Below, one piece after another: positions 35,691 to 48,288 of a DNA stretch of 64,000 nt (positions within the stretch are counted from its first letter, which is position 1; each line of letters opens with the position of its first letter). Location: positions 18,264,835-18,328,834 of the forward strand of contig OY992832.1 of the NCBI GenBank assembly GCA_963921425.1, written 5' to 3'. Both the position numbers and the translations under genes were made by a program. This stretch comes from Dryas octopetala (lineage: Eukaryota; Streptophyta; Magnoliopsida; Rosales; Rosaceae). The notes under the pieces are model-generated. The model did not search any database. It was not told the origin of the DNA and was given only the letters and a program-made list of their open reading frames with translations.

Positions 35691-37016
35691 AATATGAGAG
35701 AGTTGAGGAACCGATGAGGGAAAATACACAAAATTAGAACTAAAAACTATTTAAAGTGCCAGTCTATTAGTCTAATATGGTCACTTCCTATATTTTATCT
35801 ACTCTTCAAAGCGCCAATCGTGTCACTTGGTGTGCATTTTCTGTCTACCATTGATGAATGTATCTTTTGTTTTTTTTTTTTTGGGCGTAGATGAATCTAT
35901 CAATTTGATCAACTTGAAACCATTGGCAAAGTCTAAGGGTAAATGTGTTGAAACTAGAACTACAGGAAGGAATGTGAATTTGGGGTGAAACTGCATGGAA
36001 TTTAAGCTTTTATATTGTAAGGTGTTTGCATATGTTATCTTTTCTTGGATATTCGTGCTTGCATGTTGTGCATTCTCAGTGAATTGGATTTCCTTAAGCC
36101 TAGGATACGCATGATTTTGGAAAATGGTTATAGGAGTGCTATGATTCAATTATTTAAGAGACTAACCAAAAGAAATATTCTTTTATTCAGGCACAATTTG
36201 ATGCCCCTGGTGGCAGTAACCCTGTTGCACTAGACTTCACGGGGATGGGGAAGGGTGAGGCATGGGTGAATGGACAAAGCATTGGGCGTTACTGGCCAAC
36301 AAATATTGCTCCGAAAAGTGGTTGCACCGACTCTTGCAACTACAGAGGATCTTATAACTCAGACAAATGCCGAAAGAACTGTGGCCAGCCATCTCAGGAA
36401 CTGTAAGTGCTAGAGAATCCAAGGGAAAAACTTGAATTGAATCTCCGATTCTGATACCACTAATCCTACAGGTACCACGTACCCCGTTCATGGTTGAAAC
36501 CAAGTGGCAATACTCTTGTACTGTTTGAGGAAATTGGGGGTGATCCAACACAGATATCTTTTGCTACAAGACAGGTTGAAAATTTGTGCTCACATGTATC
36601 AGAGTCTCACCCATCACCTGTAGATACATGGAGTTCAGATTCAAAAGCAGCAAGGAAGTTGAGGCCTATGCTATCACTTGAGTGCCCATTTCCTAATCAA
36701 GTCATTTCTTCAATAAAGTTTGCAAGTTTCGGAAGACCGCGCGGTACTTGTGGGAACTTCAGCCATGACCAGTGCTACAGCAGTAGAGCTCTATCCACTG
36801 TACAAAAGGTATGACCTTATTCAGTGCATGCACCTCCACTTTTAACTCTTTTTTTGCTTATGATTAATTTTTATTGGTTTACTGACAAGTGCAATATCCA
36901 TTATACAGGCATGCGTTGGATTAAAGAGCTGTAGCATTGAAGTGTCGGTTAATACATTTGGTGACCCATGTAAAGGAGTAACAAAGAGTTTAGCAGTAGA
37001 AGCTTCATGTAGATAG
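29872..37016 (+). CDS. BGAL8: Beta-galactosidase 8-type glycoside hydrolase family 35 enzyme, copy A
   Basis: Nineteen exons join in frame to 839 residues: 29872-30039, 30168-30263, 30571-30683, 30822-30888, 30990-31082, 31241-31384, 31490-31578, 31717-31822, 31963-32050, 32299-32417, 32797-32958, 33516-33718, 33833-33921, 34920-35029, 35178-35291, 35436-35537, 36191-36402, 36472-36808, 36909-37016. Family members are secreted and remove terminal beta-galactose from wall polymers. Residues 1-25 form a signal peptide. [14 protein letters not shown] carries the acid/base Glu183, and [10 protein letters not shown] the nucleophile Glu252 (family assignment). The C terminus (about 750-839, rich in Cys, with [11 protein letters not shown]) is the SUEL-type lectin domain found in a subset of plant BGALs including BGAL8. 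Intron 1 starts GAG|GTTCCT, a weaker donor than GAG|GTACGT in copy B. The more upstream in-frame GTG is not a credible start. Confidence 0.93.
30265..30307. repeat. (CT)n tract at the start of BGAL8-A intron 2
   Basis: About 21 CT units begin directly after the exon 2 donor (CAG|GTCTCTCT). Copy B has a shorter run at 50813-50838. The donor is therefore embedded in a length-variable microsatellite. Confidence 0.85.
35621..35688. repeat. (GA)n microsatellite in BGAL8-A intron 16
   Basis: About 34 GA units in the intron before exon 17. The same locus in copy B (57261-57347) is about ten units longer, so it would make a copy-specific marker. Confidence 0.9.
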
Positions 37017-37993
37017 ACATTGCTCCGTGCCTTTGTTAATTACTTGTGGGATATAAGTAAAATTTTATCCCCAAGTTTGTCTCTAATTGAATAAGGTCAT
37101 TCTAATGGATGGTAAAGAATATGAATAGTGTTTTCGATATTTCTCCTAATAGAAAGACGAGCATAGTATTTTTGATAGGGCAGTGCTATTGGCACTCCCC
37201 AAAACACTACCCTGCACTCCTTTGTTTATTTATTGTTATTTTAATTACTTTTTATCATTTAAACTGCCAATATTAGCATCAGCCCACACATTCATATGAG
37301 GTAAAAGTCACAAAATGCCAGAGTAATCTTGACAATTCAAATGATAAAAAATAATTATAAAACAAAATATTAATAAATATACATAGGAGGAGAGCGAGTA
37401 GTTTTTTAGGGAGTGTTAATACTGGCAACCTTTTTGATAAACACCAAAATTGATATGACCAATTGACCATAATGACTTGATTTGTGGAAGGATTATGTTT
37501 GAAGGGAGATATAAAAAGTAGATGGTTCAAATCATTAGATTCGATTGTGATGTGAGTACAAAAGAGTGATTAATGTTCTATTAGTTTACTTATCGACTCG
37601 TGCGTATAATGTATATCACTATATCTATAATCTTAAACAAAGCATGCGTTGGCGGGAGAAATTGCACTCATTAAAGATGGGGCTGCAAGATCCCGAATTG
37701 GCGGGAGAAGTTGCCATCCTTACAAGTTACAAACAAGCAAGGTAGTCACAATAGGAGATTTACTATAATCAATCCTTGACCAAGATCTATAGAAAAGAGT
37801 GCACACATTTTGGAAAATAAACACACTTATTATAGTACAGAATAATGATACAGGGCAAGCTTAATTTTGCAGCCCTTAATTATTTGTGCAATGCTAAAAT
37901 ATCCACCCAAAACCAGATACACACAAGAAACAAAGAAATAACAATTGAACACTTGATTGTTTGAAACATGTTGATTGATGACGATGATGATGA
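37017..37993. other. BGAL8-A / Root_cap-A intergenic spacer
   Basis: About 980 bp between two convergent stop codons, containing both 3' UTRs. Two parts of it, about 245 bp and about 520 bp, are missing from copy B, where the equivalent spacer is only 85 bp. No other feature is recognised. Confidence 0.6.
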
Positions 37994-39114
37994 TCAGTAC
38001 TGAGCAAGTGCTGCTAACCCAGAAGACGATTGCCTTTGGAACCTGCAAACCTTGCAGAGAGGTGAAAAGAGAGATGGGGTTTGGTACTTGTCCTCCCCAC
38101 CCATCATTGGCATTGGCACTCCTCTCTTGACCGGACTCACATATCCTGCCCTGTAAGTCTTCCCCAAAATGCCCTCCACCTCATCAGACAAATTGGAAAA
38201 CCTGAACTGTGTCTCCAAGTGGGCAAAAGTGTCACCACTTGGTATTTGGTACTTGTGAACTCTGTTTTCCTCCTCCCCAATTGGCCTCACCGTTATGTCC
38301 ATCTCCACCAGCCCTGCAACCGTGACCCGAGCGTAATTCATGTCGTCGGTTCTTTCGACGATCACCTGTCTTTCTTCGCCATGAGTCCTCCACTCGGCGT
38401 CTCCGTCGGTGGGGATGGTCACGTCCTCGCCGTCCCATCTGACCATGAGGGCATCCACTTTGTCGTCCCACTTTGCGACCCTCTTGGCTGCAATCACGAG
38501 GGTGTGAGTGTCGAACATCACTGACAAGGCTTGGACCCACGTGAAGTCGCGAGTCCTTCCTGTTGGTCGTGTCCCGATCAAGTGTGCGTTGATTTGGAGC
38601 TTGTCGTCCGAGACAATGGCGAAGTTTCCGTCCTTGGCTCCATGGAAGTAGAACATCACACCATCACCACCAACAAATCGTGGGTCGTAGCAGAGTGAGC
38701 CATATCCATTACAATTGGCTTTTCTATCTGCATGCCAAAAAAACCAATCAAATGGAAGAAAAATGGGTGAATTATGAATCCAGACGAATTAGGGGGAGTC
38801 TTACACTTGCAAACGGCTTCACACTTGCTGCCGCAGTTGATGAAACAACCCTTGTGTTTCTTGTTCTGTTTGGGCTTCCTCTCAGGGCATTCTTTGGGAC
38901 ACACAAGGGTCTTGTAATAACAGGCACCCTTTGATTTGCAGAAGCCTCGCTCCTGTTTCGACCCCGGTACGGGGTCCTTTGCATCGTAATTTGACTCGTC
39001 GGCTTCATTCTCATTCTCATTCCCGTTCCCTTCACCCAAAACAAAAGTGGCCTCAATGGAAATGAGCACCACAAAAAGAGCCACCAAAATATGTGACATT
39101 CTTATGTTAGCCAT
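37994..39114 (-). CDS. Root_cap domain secreted protein, copy A
   Basis: Two exons on the minus strand, 39114-38805 and 38727-37994, join in frame (GT-AG, split Tyr codon) to 347 residues. Residues 1-27 are a signal peptide (HILVALFVVLISIEATFVLG). A short Gly/Asn/Glu linker follows, then a Cys-rich region (CKSKGACYYKTLVCPKECP, KHKGCFINCGSKCEAVCKC). The rest is a Root_cap (PF06830-like) domain with NCNGYGSLCYDPRFVGGDGV, FYFHGAKDGNFAIVSD, GRTRDFTWVQALSVMF and the end block FSPLCKVCRFQ. Plant members are secreted proteins of unproven biochemistry, named after root-cap expression and sometimes annotated as LEA-related. It lies convergent to BGAL8-A with a spacer of about 980 bp. The native C terminus here is SSSGLAALAQY. 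Confidence 0.92.
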
Positions 39115-39214
39115 TTCTGGCTAAGCTCTAATATGTATTTTTTCTCTTCTCCTTCTGTTGGTTTGCTTGTGTTGTGAGCTGAAGGATGAATGGGAAGTGA
39201 TGGGTGCATAGAGA

Positions 39215-39222
39215 TATATATA
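39215..39222 (-). promoter_or_regulatory. Putative TATA box of Root_cap-A
   Basis: TATATATA lies about 100 bp upstream of the start codon. The same element in the same place is kept in copy B (60100-60107), and the third paralogue has TATAAAT at a like distance. Confidence 0.55.
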
Positions 39223-40530
39223 GGAGAGTGCTGAGGGAACCCAAGCCTTGGGACTATTGCTTCTTCATGTTATCAAACAGCTGAGAACCAGCTCTCGGGG
39301 TATTATTATATGATTTTATTTAGGGTCATTTGTGTTGCCCATACAAAACTTCACAATCAATGAATCTTTTAAGAACCTTAAGCATTGGTATTAGCTTTGA
39401 GTTTATGATGGACCGACTTATAGTACATAATCGAATCTACTTTTTAGAATTGTGCTAGTTAATGGTGTATTTTGTGTAGCAAGTACATTAGCATTTCTTA
39501 AGGCTGCCTCAAAGGCGTATGAACTTGTGAATAAATTAATGGAAAATTGCTTGATCGACTCCTGAAAAATATTGCAATTCGCATGTGAAAGATCTATTAA
39601 AAGTTTTTCCATTCTAAACACGAGATGTGAAAAATTGCTTGTTGAGTAATGTTATTTATAATACGTTCTACATTTAATAATTAGATTGTTGATTATATAT
39701 GTGAATCCGCACATGTAAAAGTGAATTTGTATGACATGTTTGTATGAAATGCAGTGAAATTCAGTATTGTGAGAAGTGTGGTTAGTAAATGCAGTACAAA
39801 TAATTTTATAAAATTATATTTAAATGAGAAATTACCTTAAAACCATTATACATCAAAGACCCAAATACTCATCGAGCTTCTAACTCCAGTGCTAGAGCAC
39901 TTTTTGTCACGGTATTCCAGTCTTGGAGCACTTTACCAACACACTCAGGGTAAAAGTTTGATCCCTGTCTTTCCCTTCCATTAAATTAGAAAAAAAAATT
40001 AATTTAAAAAAAACTTCAACCCATTACTCTATCGTGCGAGTTCATAAAATGTGTTGTTTGGGCGCTAAGAAAGGCTATTTTGCAATCATATATGACAGAA
40101 CAAATTGTGTGGACTTTAACGTAAAATGATTTTGTACAACTATTCTGGCATAGGTTGAGTAAGACTCCAGAACCTAACAAGGTCAACTCATATCTTTTTT
40201 TTTTTTTTGTCAAATCAGGTCAACTCATATCTAATTGGGTTGCCATTGGTGTTAAGAACTTAAGATTGATTATTAGCGAGTCTGTTCTCCTTCCCCTTGT
40301 TTTATCAGCCTGGGCTTGGGCTTGCCATGTCTGGCTCCCCTCTGGGCCTGCCTGTTTTCTCTGTTTGGGCCTATGGCCCTTTGGCCTTTGCCCACCGGGG
40401 CCTTTATGGAGTGAATTCATTTGGATCCAAAGAGAAAATATTAACGAGTCTTAACCTAGATAGAAAATTAATATAATCAAGTCCAAATCGACTAATTCAA
40501 TCTAGTTATTATTATTATTTTTTTAAAAGC
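39223..40530. other. Intergenic region upstream of Root_cap-A
   Basis: AT-rich DNA collinear with copy B 60108-61294. At about 40179-40240 the phrase AGGTCAACTCATATCT occurs twice around a poly-T run; copy B has one. No gene recognised. Confidence 0.5.
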
Positions 40531-41230
40531 CCAGTTCACAAATAAGGCTGATAACTCAGTCCACTTGCTATAGAAAATCTCAATCCGATCCACTTTAATG
40601 AAATACGCGCGACACGAAAACCACCGAGTGCTCGGTGAACAGTACCGAGCGCTCGACATTTGCCACTATCAGTCAATAACAATAATTGCCACTGTGCAAC
40701 AGTAATTATTTGAAGCAGCATAAAGATGATAATTGTTGGTACCTTATGTCTTTTATTACATAAACATATCAAAAACTAATTAAATCAACATAAAACACAC
40801 AATTCAAGTTTCTGAAGTCGCATTCACTCATCTTATAGCATAAAAATGATTATCACTAATTACTAGTGTCAGACAGTAGCAATTTGTCCTTTTTTTTTTT
40901 TTTTAAACACATCCAGCGTATGGCGCCAAAAACATGAAAGAAATTAAAATGTGGACTTATTTGTTATAAAGTAAATTTATTTGAAATTTCAATGTTTTAG
41001 GTGAGCTTAGTTATCATTAAGAGTTCAAAAGTGAACTTTAGAATCATTATTTGTAATTTTTTTTTTTATTGGTGTCATTCACTAAACCAAATAGTTATTT
41101 ATTAAATTGAATTGAATATATTTTATATTATTCAACAACCGACATGGTCAGATGTTAGACTGTAAAAATCCATTCTAATTCAAAGACCCAAAAGCAAATT
41201 GAAGATACCAATTCAATTTGTCTAGAAAAT
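40531..41230. repeat. Dispersed repeat R1 with CACCGAG...CTCGGTG hairpins
   Basis: This segment recurs as R2 (41979-42615) and, diverged, as R3 (61295-61925). Near its start are an almost perfect palindrome CACCGAGTGCTCGGTG (40622-40637) and the perfect 10-mer CGAGCGCTCG (40646-40655). Shared inner words include AATTGCCACTGTGCAACAGT and GTCAGACAGTAGCAATTT. It has no coding potential. The repeat family is unknown to me. Confidence 0.75.
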
Positions 41231-41978
41231 ATTATAAATTAGCTCCCTAGCGTTAAACATATTCGGAGAGATTGAATACAAAGTCTTCTTTTAAACCCAA
41301 AAGCAATATCCTTAAGATTTGAATTAACTTAGGATTTTTTCCCGCAAAGAATAGAATGGGTGCCACGGCACTAGATCAAATGGTTATCGGCACCCAAAAG
41401 TTATAATTAATGCATCTGAAAATGAAAAAAGGGTGGTCAATATCAAAGTTCTGGTAAAGGTCACATTTCGAGTCTAGGTTCCAGTGTCTAGGTTCAAGTT
41501 CTACGTCCAAGAGCCCGGGTCAGGGATCCCAGGTCTTGGGACATGGGTGAGGTCTCGGGTCAGCTGGATCCAGGGTTCAAGATTCCAAGTTCAATACCCG
41601 TGACAGTTTAAATGGGTAAAACGCATGTATGAGAAATACTCACGACAATGTAAGTGAACGCTGCACAACTCTGCTGAGCCGAAAAATGAAAAAAGTTCTC
41701 GGAGAGACACAAATGTAGTGTCAGCCAAAAACTAACTCAGTTTGAGATACATATGAAGCTATGAATCAAATAATTAATTAAACATTCTACACCAGAAGTA
41801 CAATATATATAATGATACAGGTTTTGCACATACATAGCAATATGCCATGGGAAAGCTTAATTTGTAGCCCTTATTTGTTTATTCTTTAATTAATTTCACG
41901 CATACATATGCTAATTAAATTAGTCACCCAAAAACCAGATGCTTATAAATGAAACACCTGATCAATGAAAACAATTAA

Positions 41979-42615
41979 TCACCGAGTGCTCGGTGAACAG
42001 TACCGAGCGCTCGACATTTGCCAATGTCAGTCAATAACAATAATTGCCACTGTGCAACAGTAATTATTTAAAGCTGCATAAAGATGATAATTGTTGGTAT
42101 ACATTATGTCTTTTATTACATAAACATGTCAAAAACTAATGAAACCAACATAAAACGCACAATTCAAGTTTATGAAGTCGCATTCACTCCTGTTATAGCA
42201 TAAAAATGATTATCATTAATTGCCACTGTCAGACAGTAGCAATTTATCCAGTTTTTTTTTTTTTTTTTTTAAAACACACCCAGCGTGCAACGCCAAAAAC
42301 ATGAAAGAAATTAAAACGTGGACTTATTTGTTATAAGGTAAATCTATTTGACATTTCAACATTTTAGGTGAGCTTAGTTATCATTAAGAGTTCAAAAGTG
42401 GACTTTAGAATCATTATCTGTATTTTTTTGTACTGGTGTCATCCACTAAACCAAATGGTTATTCGTTTAGTTTAATTAGTTTCGATGATTTGGTAGATTA
42501 AATTGAATATATTTTATATTATTCAACAACCGACATGGTTAGATGTTAGACTGTAAAAATCCATTCTAATTCAAAGACCCAAAAGCAAATTGAAGATACT
42601 AATTCAATTTGTGAG
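41979..42615. repeat. Dispersed repeat R2, at the junction of the tandem duplication
   Basis: It starts with CACCGAGTGCTCGGTG immediately after the last base that copy A shares with copy B, and runs parallel to R1 to ATTCAATTTGTGAG. Its position exactly at the copy A end suggests it is part of the rearrangement. Confidence 0.75.
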
Positions 42616-42908
42616 TTAATTATACTTACACCCGCTGAGATTTATCGTCTTTTCACATATACCCCCTGGGGTTTCAATAATTACACATACACCCCCTGAG
42701 ATTTTAAAACTGTTACATATAACCCCCTACAAGAAAAAAAAATAAATAAAAAAGAAAATATTTGTATTCAAGTTGGACCTTACACCTTGAATAATCTTAT
42801 TAGGCTATTTAATCTCTTAGCATGCTTTTTGCATAATTTCTCATCATTTTCGTCTCACTATAGGGGATTATATGTAACAGTTTTAAAACTTCGCCATTGT
42901 CTCGGACG
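42616..42908. mobile_element. Truncated fold-back element at the duplication junction
   Basis: The sequence carries several CCCCCTGRGRTTT-type words. It has an inverted pair: TTTTAAAACTGTTACATATA with ACCCCCTA (42702-42729) against TAGGGGATTATATGTAACAG with TTTTAAAA (42861-42888). The left side extends beyond the paired region (to about 42610), while the right side stops at the start of copy B (42909), so the right end appears cut off. Confidence 0.7.
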
Positions 42909-44869
42909 ACTAGCTTATCTGTTGACTAAAAATGTTCTGTTACTAAATAATATGATATTATTATTTGAAACAATAATATATAATATGAATTTATGGCAAA
43001 TAAGTATAACATGAGACTTAGAAAAGTTTTCGAACGTCTATGTGTTGATTTGTTTATGGCAGCAACATCTCGTTGGTATCATTAATAACTAGCTCCTCAG
43101 TTTCCTAGCTAACATAGATACCATCACCATCTAAAGACCCAACTATCACTCTGACTAAGTCCAAAATTAAATCCTTGCTACAGTACTACAAGTCTACAAT
43201 AATGCCACACCAAACGTATCATCAATTCATCATCTATCTTAATCACCATTGCCACTAAGTATACCAATTAAGAAGCATGTACATGACCTAACCCATTCAC
43301 CTCTATTTCACTTCTTGCCATTTGCTGTCAAGCTCCAATTCCCTACTTATATATTTTTGTACAAATTTAATGTTTTTATTTCAAATTCTGTCAATTCATG
43401 TTTATATTTGATTATCTTTTTAAATCTTAGACTCAAAATGAAATCCTTTTGGACACAAACACAAGATATATCATACATACAAAATGCAAGCAAATACAAA
43501 TATTTTTTCGTTACTCCACCTCTTCTTTGCTTGTCAAAATTTGGGGTACCTAATCTTATTCTATTTCTATTAATTTTTTCCGAAGAAAAGAATACAAATT
43601 TGGAAACTTTGTCTACCATTACCATTAGGATTGTTATTTGGAAATAGGATTTTCCAATGCACAACACCAGCATAGAAATAACACAATGTCAACCTAGAAA
43701 ATATAGACATAGAATCTAGTGCTGCTCATCAATATTGCTCAGCATTCCAAATACTCGTACATTTTTTGTGTGCAAAATGCCCACTAGTTCACAATAGTGC
43801 ATGCCTACTCTTTGAGGTGGGTGCAACCAAATGTATGAGGTCAACTTTCTTCATTAAGTAATATGATATATATATATATATATATGGGATCAAATAAGGG
43901 TTGGTTAGTTTTGGAACTGTGGTGAGACCACTTAGATGATGAGAAAGTTAATGGACCAGATGTCAATTACATTATTAATTTGGGTGGTTTAATCAAACAT
44001 TAAGTGGTTGGATATTATTGGTTTATATTGTTTGCCAACGTCACAGCTATATATCATGACTAGTACTAGACTATAGCTAGTTGGACTACCATTTTATGTC
44101 CCTTCAATTCGCTGTGCGCCTGCACTGCCCAAAACACCATTTTCTAGTAGGCCAGCCCGAGCATCAATGTCAATACATGTATGCATGCACTTTACAATTC
44201 CATGCACCTACTCATCATAAAAGGGATTAATTAATTTAACTCAAAAGCTCACATTTACTTACCACTAGCCTCAAATCAGTGTTTAGTGTTCAAAACTCAA
44301 AAGTATATAGATTTTTATATATGGCGTTAAATTGGAATAAGTGATTATAAAAATTATGTTAATATACATAAAAGGTGGATAAACACGTACTTTATTTTTA
44401 TGATTCATCTTGAACTTATAAATCTCATAATCCAAACTAATAAAGGGGAACATTGCACCTAATATATAGAAGAAAAAAAAAATGCTCCATTTAACTTTAA
44501 TTACAGACTTTTACAGGTTGTAGGGATTACATTAATTTGTGATTTCTATTCACATTTAAGGTAATTATGGTGAAACATGGCCGGCAAAAGCTAGGGGCAG
44601 CTCATCACAATCTGAATGATCAAACTACCAATATTGGGGCTTCAACTTTGAGCGTGAAGGTTACCAATGTGTGCCTTTTAGTACATTTCTCATTGAAGGC
44701 TATGGAGGCATTGGGGTGTGGCAGGCCAATTAAGCACTTGCAAGTCATGCCAAGCTTGTGGACTACCAGTCCATACTAAAGATAAAGTTGGATTAAACAG
44801 CCAACCAAAAACACAGATCAAAACAGATAAACAAATAAGAAATGATGTGGACGATATGCAAGACACCTT

Positions 44870-45915
44870 GGCCCTGTTTGTTACACGGGAGTAAAGGGTA
44901 TTGTGTTAAATAACACAGTTATTCCGTGTTTGGCACCACCCAGTATTAGTTTAAGTGGGACTACATAAGCCCACTCCACTTAAAACACGGGCTTAGCCCT
45001 TCTTGTATAACACTGTGTTGAAGTGCAGTGCTAAATAACACGGGTTTAGCCCTTTTTTGTTTCTGTTCATCTGCAATCTCGTGTTTCTCAATCCCTCCCG
45101 CTCTCTCACTCTCGCTCTCTTTCCCCATCTACGATCTCGTCATTGTTTATGTGCAAATCTATCATTTTTCTTCTCTCGCTCTCTCTTTCCCTCCTCCCTC
45201 TTTCTCTCTGGGTCAACTTGGCTTGGAAATTGAATTGATCTACTGGGTTTTTTTATTTCGGAGAGATGTACATTATGTACTAAATTGATGGCTTGGGTTT
45301 TTTGATTGCTGATATGGATTTAGAAATTTCATTTGGATTGCGTGGTTGAATGGGTTTTCTAGCTTTGATGCTGTGTGGGTTTTCTTTATTCTGTATCTGT
45401 GTGAGTCAATTGGATGCGATTGTATTTGATTTGATTGTGGGGTGCAGTTAGTTTCAATGACAGAGAGAGAAAGAGAGATTGGGGCAAAGGGGATAGGAGA
45501 GGGAGGGGAGGTGAGGTGAAGTGGGGTGGGGATGGTCAATGGTCGATGGTCTACAATTATGCATCATCCCTTCCACTTTTTTTTTATATTTATTTTATTA
45601 ATTTTAATTGTTTATAACAATTTTTAATACTAATTCCATTTTTTATAAGTATTTTATTTTTAGCTTTATTTTTTATAATTATTGTAGTTTTGTTTTTTTA
45701 TAATTATTTTAGTTTTGTTTTTGTAATTAAGTTTTCCCTAAAATTAAATATATAAAGTTAATTAAGACAATATTATTTGGTTTATCCAGCTTCACAATCC
45801 GACACAGCACCAAACATAGAATTATATTTAGTCTAGCTTACTCTAGTTTAACACAGTCCAGCTTAATCCATAAGAATAGTCCAGTCCAACACAGTCCAAC
45901 GTAACAAACGAAGCC
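44870..45915. mobile_element. PIF/Harbinger-like non-autonomous element (1046 bp), copy B only
   Basis: The ends GGCCCTGTTTGTTAC and GTAACAAACGAAGCC are imperfect inverse copies. The element is flanked by CTT on both sides (44867-44869, 45916-45918), and copy A has the unoccupied site ACACCTTATGTC at about 26688-26699. A GGCCCTGTTTG-type end with a 3-bp duplication fits the PIF/Harbinger superfamily. No transposase is seen. The insertion followed the segmental duplication, or copy A lost it precisely, which is less likely. Confidence 0.82.
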
Positions 45916-46757
45916 CTTATGTCTTATTTGGACTATTAGATTAATTAAAGTAGACGCGCGATTAGTACTAAACCCACTTTTGATATAGATTTTCTTATAC
46001 ACATTCCTCCCACAAAAGTCTAATGTTACAGATAAGTTGTATGCAGACTTCTTATGTTTAATGGCTTAAAAGGCTGATGTAATTGATTCCAATAATGTCA
46101 ATAATGTCACAATACTTCATTTATTTATTTATAATTGAAACATAATCACAATTCTACTAATCCTACACATTATTTAGTAAACAAATTTACTAATTTTAAC
46201 ATTACTGTAATCTTAAAGAAAAAAAATTAGGTATGACCGTAACACACTACTGTATGACCAAATTACTCAAATAATAATATGTTCATTATTAAAAAAATTC
46301 TAAAGTTAAGACATTTAGATTTTAAAATATTTAATAAATATATACGTATTATAAGTTGAATAGATTAATCGTATACGCCGTGTAGTATTACGGTTATAAA
46401 AAACTTTCTCCAAAGAGTATATGCATCAAACAAAAACTAGTATTCTATCCATCCAATTCAACGCAAGTATTCCTGCCCCATCCAAAATGGTATTCCCTCA
46501 TCTTTTGTCTTGGCTAGATAAGATCCTACCACAATAATCCCTCAATTTTTTTTTTTCAGAGATATATATATATATATATATCACAATTCAATATACTAGA
46601 TTTTCCGACCAAGTAAAATATACTAGATTAAATGACGGTGGAATTTAGCATATCCTTGATGCTCTAATCTACTGAGTACAGACTATAGTGCGTGGAGCAG
46701 AAAATGATTTTTGTCTGTCTCTGTTGTTTTCAAGGTCGTGCATGAGACAATCCCAAA

Positions 46758-47456
46758 TAGGGGTGGGCATTTTAACGGCGCACCACCAAAATCGGCTGAA
46801 CCGCACCGTCAAAAAAATGTGTTGACCAAAAAAGTCAACACCACAAAAAAAAATCGAACTGCACCGGTTCTCTCCAGTTCCGATTCCGATTCTACACCTT
46901 ATTTAACCGCACCGAACCGAACCACACCGCTGCCACCGCATACTTGCAAAAAATATATTTTTTTATATTTTTATACATATATACACCATTTTATATATAT
47001 TTATACCATTATTATATACTTTTATACACTTTTTGTACACATTTTTATACACTTTAGACCATAAACCCTAAACCATAATAAAATATTAGAATTACTATTA
47101 ACATAGCTATATTTTAGGTACTAAGCAGGTTAAGCAAAGTTTAATGTGTGAGTCTTTTTAGTTAAGTTCATTGAATTAACTTGTAAATTTGTTGCCAAAA
47201 CTTGTTAATTAGGATGAGTTTGCATCATTAAATAATTGGGCTTAGGCTTAAAAAAATAAATGTGAGGCCTAAAAGTGCTAATTTGAATAATAGCCCATTA
47301 GGCCCAGAACCGCACCGCACCTTGAATGGTCTGGTTTGATTTGGTTTTTTTATTTCTTTCACGGTTTTAAACACTGAACCACACCGTGTATTAATGTCCG
47401 GCGCGGCGCACAGTTTCGAGGGAAAAGTGAGTCGAACCGCACCGCGCCCACCCCTA
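46758..47456. mobile_element. hAT-like non-autonomous element (699 bp), copy B only
   Basis: The ends are TAGGGGTGGGCAT and GCGCCCACCCCTA. A perfect 8-bp target duplication ATCCCAAA flanks it (46750-46757, 47457-47464). Copy A has the empty site with one ATCCCAAA (about 27147-27154). The ends match those of the older hAT element 120 bp away, so two related elements inserted close together at different times. Confidence 0.9.
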
Positions 47457-47575
47457 ATCCCAAACAAAAAAGTCCCGCATTCAGACAAGAGTCAAGCGAG
47501 TGGGCCGGTGACGGTGGGATTTAGCAACTGCACCACCTCCTGCCCGTTCACACTTCCACACACGCACATTGCTTC

Positions 47576-48288
47576 TAGGGGTGGGCATTAAGACTGAAAA
47601 TATCGAAATCGTCCCGTTTTGTCTCAGTCAATCCTGTTCCAAAATTTTGTTCCTTCATCCCGTCCCGATCTCATTCCGTTCCTTTTCTAAATGAGATGGA
47701 AACAGTTATGATGTTTGAAAACCATCTCGTCTCGTATCGTCCTGAATTATATTTTATTTATTATTTTAAATTTTAAAACTTTTTTTTTTCTCTTCCTAAC
47801 CATTTAATTATTATTTAAAATTTTAAAACTCTTTCTCTCTCTCCCCAACCCGTGACTTCCTTTTTCTTTCCTTCTCTCTTCTTCTTCTTTCTCCCTTCCT
47901 TCTCTCTCCAACTCGTGCCCTCACTTTCTTTTCTTCTCTCTTCCTTCTCACTTCCTCCATCTCTCTCTTGCGACCAGCACCTGGCCAGCCACCTAGCCAC
48001 CTTAAACTCGAGCCACCTAACCACTTCCAGCCCGTGCGCGACCCAGCCCAGTCACCCACCTTGCCGTCTGGCCACTTTCCTAGCCACCCAACCACCTATT
48101 TTTTTTTTTTGGTCTGGGATTGGGTTGGTACCAAACCCGTACCGAATTGGTTTGGTCTGGGACGAGACGGTATCAGAGGTCCAAAATGCCCACCCCCGTC
48201 TTGTACCGATCTCGAATCCAAAGCATGAGATGGGAACGGGATGAGGTTAGTCTCGTCCCCCCCACCCCCCGTCCCGTGCCCACCCCTA
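47576..48288. mobile_element. hAT-like non-autonomous element (713 bp), copy B orthologue
   Basis: The same insertion as at 27273-28016 in copy A, with TAGGGGTGGGCAT ends and a perfect 8-bp duplication ATTGCTTC (47568-47575, 48289-48296). It has a shorter (CCCCCA)n run near its right end than copy A. Confidence 0.88.

Larger units (their letters stand above)
24720..41978. repeat. Copy A of a tandem segmental duplication
   Basis: From ACTAGTTTATCCGTTGACTA onward this segment aligns collinearly with copy B (42909-62310), through the intergenic region, BGAL8, the Root_cap gene and the following repeats. The match ends at GATCAATGAAAACAATTAA (41960-41978), which in copy B lies 21 bp from the stop codon of the third Root_cap gene. 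Exons differ by only a few bases per exon and introns are also alignable, so the duplication is fairly recent. Differences are mainly indels and insertions, listed separately. Confidence 0.93.

Noticed and set aside
38081..38524. 147-codon frame on the plus strand, repeated near 58966
   Set aside because: It is the antisense of the Root_cap domain exon; codon use and homology belong to the minus strand.
46305..46676. Extra block of about 370 bp in copy B as a transposon insertion
   Set aside because: No inverted ends or target duplication found; it may equally be a deletion in copy A.
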